NCBI GenBank assembly: GCA_963978895.1
Contig: OZ022243.1
Location: 5,311,761 to 5,375,760, forward strand
Source of the DNA: Erpobdella octoculata
Taxonomy: Eukaryota; Annelida; Clitellata; Hirudinida; Erpobdellidae
DNA: 64,000 nt
Reading direction: 5' to 3'
The notes beneath the pieces are model-generated. The model made no database searches and was not told the origin of the DNA. It worked only from the letters and a program-made list of their open reading frames with translations. Each line of letters begins with the position of its first letter. Within the stretch, counting starts at the first letter, position 1. Made by a program: the position numbers and the translations under genes. Shown one piece after another: positions 48,096 through 59,600 of the stretch.

Positions 48096-50290
48096 CAAAC
48101 CGCACCAAACCACCCCAAGCTACACCAAGCAACAAAAAACCACACCACACTGCACCACACTGTTCCACACCGCACCACTTTGCACCAAACTGCATCACAC
48201 CGCACCACACCGCACAACACTGCACCACACTACACCAAACCGCACCAAACTGCACAACACCGCACCAGGGCCGTAACCAGGAATTTGGAAGTGGGGGGGC
48301 CAAGAACTTTTTGGGGGGGCACTGTATCAATTTTTTGTTTACATAAGTTGCGCGTGCCAGTGATTTGACCCTCAAAATGAGCTTTACGCAAAAAAACAGG
48401 TTCAGCGATTGAAATTTGAATCTTATTCTACCAAATTAATTTGAATTTGAAATAAAACAAATGCTGAAGATAAAATGTCGATCTTGAACGCTGAGAAAGA
48501 ATGTGACGAGGTCGCAAATAAACAACAATGAAATTTATGTTAATGTGTAGTAAAGTGTTTTTGCATGCGGTCACTGCATCCGGTCACTGTGGTAAGTATC
48601 TTCTATTAGCATCTCTCTTTTCCTCTCTCTGTGAGCGGTGATATTCTCTAGCCATTAACTTATTTAGCATATCTCATTCCTTCTCAACGTGATCTGCCTA
48701 TTCTGCTAACAAGCAGTTGGGGAGAGCGACTGCTCAAAAAGGCACAGACCAATCAGGTGCAACGTATGTTATAGACACTATAATAAGGTCAAAGTGCTGG
48801 ACAATATTTATTTTATTGTTTTTCAAATTAATTAAATTATTATTTTTTAATTTAAATTGATTTATTATAAATATTATAAATTTTTTAGCTAATAGAATCT
48901 CAAAAATGCTGTTGAATGCCATGTTATAAACTTTGAGCATTCTTACAATGTAAAAGAGAAAAAAGATTAATTCAATTTTACCTTATCGTTTCTCTTATGG
49001 AAGTCTTGCAATATAGTTTTTTGTGTGTATATTTTATTCGTTTTATAAATTCATATGTTTTTAATTATTAATGTCCAATAACTTTACTTTATCGCTTCTC
49101 ACGTGGGAGTATTACTGTATATAGTGTTTTGTGTGTATATACTTTTATTTTTTAATCTTATTTGTTTTCAGTTGTTCTAGAACCTGAAAATAAAGTTTTT
49201 ACTCTTACAAAGTAACTGATTTCTAAGTGTTCTTAGCCAGAGGTTCCCAAACTGTGGGTCGCAAAGCTCTGGAAAGTGGGAAAGTTTGGGAACCTATGTT
49301 CTTAGCTACTTTATGTAAGATTCAAGATTAATATGCTTGTTACCATTACAAAAGAACTTATTTTCAAAGCGGTTTAAGCTATTCACTATAAGAACAATAT
49401 GTTACAAATACTAAATAACAAATAAAAACGTACATAAATTTTAACAGCCGTAAGATTCTATTGGCTAGAAAGCTTGACGACTTTCTAACTCAAAGCAATT
49501 TCAAAAATTTTTTTTGAATATTTATAATAAATCAATTTAAATTAAAAAATAATAATTTAATTAATTTAAAAAACAATCAACTAAATATTGTCCAGCACTT
49601 TGACCTTATTATGATGTTTAACATACGGTTGCACCTGATTAGTCTGTGCCTTTTTGAGCAGTCGTTCTCCCCAACTGCTTGTATTCTGCTAGGCTCCTAA
49701 GTTCTTTAACAGTACTCTCTCCCTCTATATGTTAGTAGCCTAGCTTCTTTACAGTCTCTCTTTTATTCTCTACTGGACAGCTTATTTTGCTGGTTCTTTA
49801 ACTTTTCAGCATCTCTCTTTTTCTTGCCCTCTCAGTAGCTCTTTCTCTTGTATTATTATTTGAGAAATTGTGCGGTTTTATATTAACTGGACAGCAATAC
49901 AAAAAACTGGGGGGGCTGAATGAGCTGGGGGGCCCGATCAAAACTGGGGAGGCCTGAACAAAACTGGGGGGCCAGGGCCCCCCCGGCCCCATAGCTGGTT
50001 ACGGCCCTGCACCGCACCATACCGCACCAAACCCCAACAAACCGCAATAAAACGCCCCAGACTACACCAAAATAAACCGCACCTGACCGCACCGAAACTC
50101 ACCACGCTGCACCACACCGCCGCACACCACACTACCCCAAACCGAAATAAACCGCAACAAATTGCACCAAACCACATGAACCACGCCGTATCCACTTCAG
50201 CACATTGCACCACACCGCTTCACACCGCATCGGACCAAACCGCTCCAAAGTGCTCCAAACCACACCAAACTACACCAAACACACCACACA
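48096..50290. repeat. Satellite arm 2, C-rich on plus strand, split by an hAT-like element
   Basis: At about 48096 the satellite flips strand and continues as ACCGCACCAAACC repeats to 48265; after the insertion (48266-50009) it resumes to about 50290. Without the insertion arm 2 is about 450 bp, the same length as arm 1, so the original structure was an inverted repeat of nearly 0.9 kb. Confidence 0.75.
48266..50009. mobile_element. 1.7-kb hAT-like non-autonomous element in the satellite
   Basis: Ends CAGGGCCGTAACCAGGAATT and, reversed, CAGGGCCGTAACCAGCTATG, identical over 15 bp; 8-bp flanks CACCGCAC on both sides (48258-48265, 50010-50017), though the host satellite makes that match less telling. 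Inside are long inverted repeats of about 180 bp (48709-48888 and 49503-49685; about 90 percent alike), for example CAAGCAGTTGGGGAGAGCGA and its complement. No transposase frame was found. Confidence 0.75.
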
Positions 50291-50659
50291 TTTTTTCTTC
50301 CCCCCCCCCCCGCTCCCCTGTTTTTTGCCGGTCGAAGCTTCGCCCGCTTGTATAGGGACAGAAGCCCCTGCAAAGCAGTTTTTAAAGCTATTATGCTTAA
50401 CAATAAATAGTTACAAAAATTATTGTTTACATAAAGCAGTTACTTAAACATAATATTATTTTTCAAACTTAAACCTAATAATCAAACTTATATTCAAACA
50501 TTTAATTTTTTGCTATTTGTTGTTGTTTATCGATTAAATTCCATAGTTTCTACACTACACGTTGATCTAACTAATAGTAATTGGACAGACATTTTTTAAT
50601 ACATATTCTCAAAATTAGCTGGCTTATTCTTAGTGCAATACAACTTATAAAAAGTTAAA

Positions 50660-53600
50660 ATGGCTGCAAATAAGTTTGCATGTGATTATGCTCGTCTGGG
50701 AACTTCTGGATGCAAAAAATGCAAGCAAAAATTAGAAAAGGCATCGCTTAGGCTAGCCAAAGTTGCTCCAAACCCCTTCAATGATGGAGAAGGAGAAATG
50801 AAGCAGTATTTTCATGCGAAGTGTCTTTTTGAAACCTTTGCGAAAGCTCGTTCTACTACAAAAATCATAGAAGAATCAGATGATATTGAAGGATTTGGTG
50901 ATCTCAGGCAAGAAGATCAGGATGCAGTCAATCAATTAATAAGAGGTAATTTTGCAACTACTAACAACATGCTAGTATTAACTAACTTATAAAATTGTTG
51001 TTGATCTCTGAATATGTATTGTTTATACTAATGTTGAACATTTTCCTCGGACATTCCCCCGACAGACATGCATGTGAGTGAAGTTAGCAATATTGCTGGC
51101 CGTGCAAATTTAGAAAAAAAAACATTTTTTTTGTGTGCACTGCAGATGTGCTATACATAGTTGGGTGGGGTTTTGAAAATGGAATCTAATGTTATAATTG
51201 GTTTTTCTTCGGTTCAACAAATAAAAAAGTTATAAGCCAAAAACGATGATTTTCTGACGAAAATTGCATAAAGTAAACCTTAGCTCTTTTTGAAAACTTA
51301 TAACTGTTTTTAACTGCTGCACTAGGAATATCCTAGATGCTTGTTTTTAGATAATTCAATTTCAAATCCAACGATATAACTCTCGCTTTTATAACTTAAT
51401 TTCTCCCAGTAAAACAAAATGTAAACAAACACTGGGAAGCATACGATTGGACAAGCCGCAGTGAGCCAGACTCGTTTGTCCAATTGTATGCTTCCCAGTG
51501 TTTGTTTGTGTTTCTTTTTGTGTTTGGGTTGGTTATAAAAATGTGTGAACTCTAACTCTGCCTTGTCCTACCTCATGGGGGGAATTGTCTTACCCTGGGG
51601 GAAATGTTCATTCCTCATTCATATGACTCTCAGTAATGTGACTTTTGTGCTTATATGACCTATAAATTGTGCACGAATAAATTCCACATCTTTTTCATGT
51701 TATTTTATTTGCCTTATATGAATTACTCAGTAATGAAAAAAACAACCTGGATTAGATTAAAGCACATTTAATTGTATTTATGTATGAAAAAACCAATGGG
51801 GTCTTGTTAGTTTTCTCATGTCTTTGAACTGTCTGCTCTTCAATAACTAATAAGAGACCAAAAAGTCTTATCTACTGTAGTTCCCAACAGTAGGTATTGT
51901 TCATCATTTTTTTAGAGATGGGTTACACTCATTTTGCTCAGTCGGTAAAAGTGCATGAATGAGGCAAAGTGGTGTGATTGGTGACATCACCTAATTCAGA
52001 TAATTTATTAACAAAGTTGTTTAGTCAGTTAATTATTGCTAATGAATTTTTTTATTAATTCGTTTTACTTCACTTCTGGTGGAATATTTTTTTCATTTTG
52101 TTCCTAGATCTGGCACATCACGGCAGAACAGCCACGCTTACATGTACATTTTAATAATAACAGAAATATTAGAATAGCTTAGACATCCGAGATTTAACTT
52201 TTGTATTCATCATTTTGTTTTAAGACCTTGTGAAAGCAAGAGGTACACCAAAGAAGCAGAGTACTAGTTCAAAGAAGAGAAAAAGGGAAGATGTTGGTGA
52301 CGATGATGACAATGATAGTCCTAAAAAGAAGTCAATAAAACTGGGTAATAATTTTATTCTTATCAAATAGTTGCTTATTAAATTTATAAAAATCTATTTA
52401 ATGTAGTAAATATTATGAATTTTTTCTAAATTTCTTCCAGATTTATCCAACACTCCAAGCTCATCCAAAGCTGAAAAAAATACCGGCAAAGCTGTAAAAA
52501 AACAAACTATCACAGACGAACTAAACAAAAGTGCCGACGTTGACGATGACGAAGAAACAATAAAAGCCAGAGAGAGAGACAATTCGTTTCGCGAGTTCAG
52601 GAAACTCTGCTGCCACATTGCGGCCGAGACAAAGCACACGATGAAGACTGCTGTGGTCGCGAAATATTTGAGGAATGGAACAAATGGAGGTCAGAATGAA
52701 ATTCTTGCTTATCGGGTTTTTAATCGAGATTTGTTTTGAAATTATGTCGGCTACTCCTTTAAATAAGCTTTTCGCACAGACTACTTTGCCTGCTTTTATT
52801 ATGTTTTCCTGTTTTGAATATTAATAACTGTTATACTAACTGTAATAGTAACTGAAAAAAATGAATAAAATTAACTTTAACTGTAATACTAACTAAAAAA
52901 TATTAAATTTTTTAACTTTAACTGATACTCTAACTGAAAAACCCTAACTGAAACAACACTGTTTGTTATTGATTGGCTGGTAGATTCGGGAATGAATTAA
53001 ATGTAATGTGAAATATATTCTTCTATTTAATGTCTTATTCTGCTATAAATTTAGGGGCTCAGTTGTGTGATTAATAATCATTTCATTTATTATTATGTAA
53101 TTTATTAGTTACTTATTAATTTATTTGATGTATTAATTCTATGGTTGAAGAAAGATATTGTGTTTGATTTTCTTAATGATCTCTCTACTAATACTGGATT
53201 TTGTGTGACCATTAGTCAGCTACACATCACATGAACTATCAATAAATTGACTTCCACCAAAATGATATTGTCTCAAAACGTATCGCACAGCAATCCACTT
53301 TGACAAAAATCATAAATTATTTACATTCGGTTGACATTTAAGAGTTCAATTTAAATTATATTTGAGGTTAAATTTTATTTTTATTTTCTTCTATAATTCT
53401 CAAGTTAAACATTTTTATTCCACCAGTCTCCTTCCATGGAGATGTTTACCTCCTATTAAAGTTTCTGCTTCCCGGTGTTGCAAAGACGATATATAATCTT
53501 CAAGATAAACAGCTAGTTAAAATATTTAGTCAGGTTCGGTAGATTTTTTTATATAATAAAAATATTGGGTTTAAATGTGAAAAATAACATAGAAATGGTT

Positions 53601-56600
53601 TTAATATAGAGAGAATAAGAAATAAAGAATTTGGTTATTTATGTAGTTTTGAGTGTGAAGTGTTAAAATGTTATTGAATTTTCAATAATTTATGTAGTTT
53701 TAAAGTTTTAAGTGTGAAGTGGTAAAATGCAAACTGCGAATTTGTGCTTAAAAGGTTTTGTTCCTTATTTAATTCTAGGTCAGCTAAATGGATGATTTGT
53801 TGAAGATTGAATTGTTAAGATTAAGTTAATAGTAGATATGCAAATGTTAACCTTGTGAAATGAAATGATTATCTCGTGATTTCCACGCAATGTCATTCAA
53901 ACTCATTTCCATCTGCAGATGTTCGACACGAGTCAAGAAAAAATGTCGGAGCATGTCGAGCAGGGAGACGTGTCGGACACCGTGTACACTTTCTTCGCGG
54001 AGCAGAATAAAATTACGCCGCAGAACAAAAGCAATTTGTCTCTCCATGAGGTCATTGTTGTTTTTGTATCATGTCATTGTGTAATATAGTTGTTGAGGAT
54101 AATGGTTATTATAATTGAATGATGGTTATGGTAATTATAGTAATGATTTATTATAAATAATTATGTTAATTATGATGATGATTATAATATTGATGATGGC
54201 ATTTTTTTAAATGATGTGTAATTTTTATTATAATGCAATGATGGTTATGATAATTATATTAATGATTTATTATACATAATTATGTTAATTATAATGATGA
54301 TTATAATATTGATTGTTTAAAAGGATGTGTAATTTTTATTAAACGTTCGGGTTTGTTTATGATGTTATTTTTTCGCTAGTTTCGTGGTTGCTTTTTATGA
54401 CATCTCTTTCATAGCCGTTTTCATTTTCTACTGCAGGTGAACGAATTACTTGACGAGCTTTCAACGTACACCAAGGAAGATGAACAGCAGAAATGTCTCA
54501 CAAAGATCGCTAAGAGGTCTCTGAATAAAAATGGATTAATCTTCTTTTTTGATTTTTTCCTGTCAATTCTCATAATATATTCTAAATTAAATAAAACTCA
54601 TTAAATAAACATAACATTAATTTAATGTAATTAAATTAATGTTACATTTATTTACATGTAATTTCACAAATGTAATTTTTTACACTAAATACAAGGAATT
54701 ACATTTAATTATGATGTTGATGTAATAAAGTGTTACGTTCAATTGCGACGCTTACATTGCAGATGTACAGCCAACGACTTGAAGATGATTGTCCGGTTGA
54801 TCAAACACGACATTAAAATCAACTGCGGATCAAAACTCATGTTAGTTGTTAGAGCAGATAGTGGTCATAGTATTTAAGTTTTGCATACACCATCATGGGA
54901 TGTGTTAAATACTTAATTGAATTGTAATATTATGATAACTCTGCCTTGCTTTTGCAAGCCAGTTCCAAGTCTGGAGAAAGGAGGAGGGAAAAGTTAAAAG
55001 GATCAAATTGTGATCCACGACAGGAAGTACTTAGGTACTTGTAAGATACAGCCATTACAGTCTTAAAACACTTGGCGTAAAGGACTATAAACTATTATAA
55101 AACAAAAAAGTAATATTATAATATAATTTAACGTAATGAATTTATTGAATAATAATAAATATTAAATGTTAGCTGATATCATCTTAAAGATAAAGAAACT
55201 TAATAAGTAAAAAAAATTTATTATTATTGTATTCAATCGAAATATTTCATTGCAGTCTCGATGGTCTCGATGATAAAGCTTACGAGGCTTTCAAGGCATC
55301 TCGAGACTTGAAAGCCGTCGTCGAAACTGTTCTCAAATCAAGGGTCAGAGATGAAAAGATAAAAGTTAAAGCCGACCTGATGACTCCTGTGCAGCCCATG
55401 CTGGTATGTTCTATGCAATTAAATGTTACTAAGCATCTAATATGTCTTAGTTATTTATACCTTGAAATGTATCATGACAGTGTAATGGAATAATTGGAAA
55501 TGCAGTTTAGCTACAGAGGGAAGCGATGTGTTTTAATTCTAATAGAGAGGAATTAAGATTGTAGATAGTGAAAAAAAATACTACATTCTAATATATACCA
55601 CACGAGCAGTGGTGCTGGGCATTTCCTGGTTCTTGTTTTGCCTTCAAAATGCAAAATGAACACAAATCACCCATAACCATATTAACCATGCTTTACAATA
55701 GTACTAAATTTCCATGCAATCAGTTCAGATGCCGACTGAAACATAAATACATTCATTTTTATATAATAGATGATGTATTTTAACAATTCTGCAATTGTAC
55801 TGTCAATCTATCAGAAAATATTCCTAGTTGGATTTTGTATTCTGATTGGTTTTTTAGTTTTTTTTTTTTTAATTTCGATCGCAAGGCAGAGGCATGCAAG
55901 TCCGTCGAGCAGGCGTTCAAGAAATGTCCGAACGGGATGTTTGCGGAGATAAAGTACGACGGAGAAAGAGTTCAACTACATAAGAATGGAAATCATTTTC
56001 AGTATTTTAGTAGAAGTCTCAAACCCGTCATGGATCACAAGGTTTATTATGTTTGATTTTTTTTAATAATTATATTTTTTATATTTCAAAATAAATAGTT
56101 TAATGAGTTTATATTTAATCAATACACATAACTTCTGATATCTGTATGTTATAAATTCGTCTTACGTTGTTAGGTGGCGCTGCAATTTTCTTCATTTTTG
56201 ACAGGTCATTACTAGTATTATAAATATTAAAATATTGTACACAGACTCAGTTTTATTTTTAACAGAAGGTTGAAACCAATTTAGTTTTAATACAATTGAT
56301 ACTTTTTATGGCTTGTTATTAAAAGAAAGAAAATGTCTTCCTAAATTCAGGTGAAGCACTTCAAGGATTACATCCCCCGAGCTTTCCCAAGTGGAAGCAG
56401 TCTTATATTGGACAGTGAGGTTCTTTTAATTGATACGAAGACCAGCAAGCCTCTTCCATTTGGTACTTTAGGGGTGCACAAGGTCTGCATGATTTGTTGT
56501 TGTCATGGTTACGTGTTCTTGAGTTATTTTGGATTTTTTTAAGATCTTGCAAATATGTTGATTGTTTATTGCAATTTGATGTTTTATTTTTATTCAGTAA

Positions 56601-59600
56601 ATGTTGCTAACATTTTTTTGGGAAATAGAATAAAATACATCAATTAAGGGAATTCTAACCTGTATTGTATTTAAATTAAAAGGTAATAATTTTTCAATAA
56701 ATTTTCTTCGTTCGTTTCTTCTATATTACTTAGAATTTAATATATAATTGAAAGAGCAGACCATTAACATGGTTGAATGGTCTGGGCTCTGTCAATTATA
56801 ATAATTTCTTACATAAAGTTTTAACTTTTTAAGTTTTCAAAATGTTGGTGTTGTTTCAGAAAGCTGCTTTCAAGGATGCCAATGTATGTCTCTTTGTATT
56901 TGATTGTCTGCATTACAATGGAGAAAATCTTATGAAAAAGTACTCAATTTATTTTTTTTATTAACATTTTTAATTTCGTTCTTTTGCATTATATATTATG
57001 ATTTTTTTAATGATTTCAAATCGATGTCCTTCAATTATATTTTGTTTCTGTAGGCATTTTTTAATAATCTGTTAATAAATAAATTATTTAATTATTTATT
57101 TAAAGACCTATTAAAGAAAGAAAAGAAATCTTAAAAAAAGTTATGGTTGAAATACCAAATCATGTCATGCTGTCTGAAATGACTCATATAAATGTTAGTA
57201 TTCTTCTGCAAAGGTTTTTTTTGCTTGTAAATTTTACAAATGTTTCACAGACATACTAATAATAGTTAGAGTATTTATATGATAAATATAGTGACTTAAA
57301 ATATTTAGTAATGATATCTGTACTACTTTCCAATCCATCATTCATGCTTTCCTGTTGGCTGGATAATTACGCTGTACTAATGCAACCCCATATAGTCGGT
57401 CCTTTGTCACACATGCAGAGAGCTGATGATGTCGGACGGATTCAGATTACTGACATCCTTGTGTGCAGGAAACAATTTCACCATTGTACTATGAAAAATA
57501 ATTGTGACAATTTTAACCCACTTCAATGAATAATATCATCTAGATATATGTTATTAACAATTTTATATAAAACAGTTAATAATTGTTGCCTTAATATATG
57601 TTAATATATGTTCACCAGGTGGAGAAGGATCTGGTTGATCTAATGATGAAAGCTTTCAAGGAGGGTTTAGAAGGTCTTGTCTTAAAAGATGTTAATGTCA
57701 GTTTTATATTGATGTATTCCAATTTATTATGTTCATATAAGTTTAATATTAATTTATTCCAATTCATGATGTCAATATCAATTTAATATTGATTTAAATT
57801 AATTTTTTTAATTTAATTTTTTTTTGCAATGGAATTGAATTATTTTTTTAAAAATTATATATAGTATTTAGTTTTTACGATAATATTTATTTGGGATGAT
57901 AGTTTTTCTTGTGTAATAATAATAATCCTTTATAATAGTGTTCAAAATGATACTTTCCACAGTTCAATTAACGACATCGGACATATATTCGGAATATAAA
58001 TATTCTTTTTTAAAAACATTCCAACAGAGTATGTATGAACCTGGCATGCGACATTGGTTGAAGGTCAAAAAGGATTACCTCGCTCAGGGTAGTATGGCTG
58101 ACTCTGCTGATCTTGTTGTACTGGGAGCATACTTTGGTACCGGGTCGAAAGGTCGGCAATTTGAATTCTCTTTTAAACTTACTTTCTGTACATCCTGTAA
58201 ATAATAAAATTTACATTTTTTTAATATTTTTGTGGTTAAGCATCTTTAAGAAGAAGATGATGATCATTTCAAACTATTTGGCCATTTCATGTTTCTAATA
58301 TAAATTGCCTCTAGCTGAAATCAACCCATTTTTGACTGCCTTTTATCGATCCTAAGGTGGAATGAAGTCTGTTTTCCTGATGGGTGCCTTCGATGCAAGT
58401 TCAGGAAAATGGTGCACTGTGACAAAATGTGGAAGTGGTTTATCGGACGATGAACTGAAGAAGTTACAAACATCAATCGATATGAAGAAGATTAGTAAGG
58501 TAGTGATGATGATATCGATGGCGATTGGTTTGATTGTATCGGTTTGATAAGGCGTGGGCTAAATGTCATCTGCAATTTATTTCATTCTTTTCAATTAGGC
58601 TTTGATCACAGATTTTGTTCAGACTAAAACGGTTACAAGATAATGAGTTTGGTAGTTTTTTTTACAGCTAGAAAGAAATTTGTATTTGGGCTTGCGCTAG
58701 CATTTACAAATTTTAAGATTTCATGTAAACTTGGGAGAATAATATTGTATGCGCATTTAGTAAAGTAATGATGATGATGTTTAAGATTATTGCTGATTAT
58801 GTTTAGATAATAATATCTACAACTAATAATTGTGAGCTTGTTTTAAAATTAAAAATTGTGACGGTGAACTATTGAATTGTTTTTCGTCATTTTCATCGCT
58901 AGGATTACTCTCAAGTTCCCGCTTGGTTGAAAGTTTCTAAAAGTTTGGTGCCGGATTTTGTTGTTGTCGACCCAAAGGTTTGTTGTTCAACGTTTGTTTC
59001 TTTTGTATCGATATGATTTGTATCACAAGAGTTTGTTTCTTTTGTAACGATATGATTTGTATCACAAGATATTGTTTCTTTTGTATTGATATGATTTGTA
59101 TCACAAGATATTGTTTCTTTTGTATTGATATGATTTGTATCACAAGATATTGTTTCTTTTGTATTGATATGATTTGTATCACAAGAGTTTGTTTCTTTTG
59201 TAACGATATGATTTGTATCACAAGATATTGTTTCTTTTGTATCGATATGATTTGTATCACAAGAGTTTGTTTCTTTTGTATTGATATGATTTGTATCACA
59301 AGAGATTGTTTCTTTTGTATCGATATGATTTGTATCACAAAAGATTGTTTCTTTTGTTTCGATATCTTTGAACAATCTTTGTCAACTTAAACAAATTTGT
59401 GATCTGATTTTATAATTTTCATCAGTCCTTGATGGTATATAAACTATCAAAATAATTAACTGTCAGCAGTAAAGATCATCTTTTATGAGCTTTTGTTATT
59501 TTATTGTTATTTGTTATATTTATATATATATTGTTATATTTGTTATTGTTGGTTTATATCTGGTAAGAAATCAATCAATAAACTCTTGACAATTTTTAAG

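Noticed and set aside
47772..48375. Cys/Val/Trp/Gly-rich and Thr/Pro/His-rich frames
   Set aside because: Satellite translation; no conserved domain, and frames open on both strands.
58992..59368. CRISPR-like array
   Set aside because: Units are contiguous with no unique spacers, in a eukaryotic intron.
58911..59390. Long overlapping frames on both strands (CDTNHIDTKET-type repeats)
   Set aside because: 39-bp minisatellite with unit length divisible by three; intronic in LIG3.
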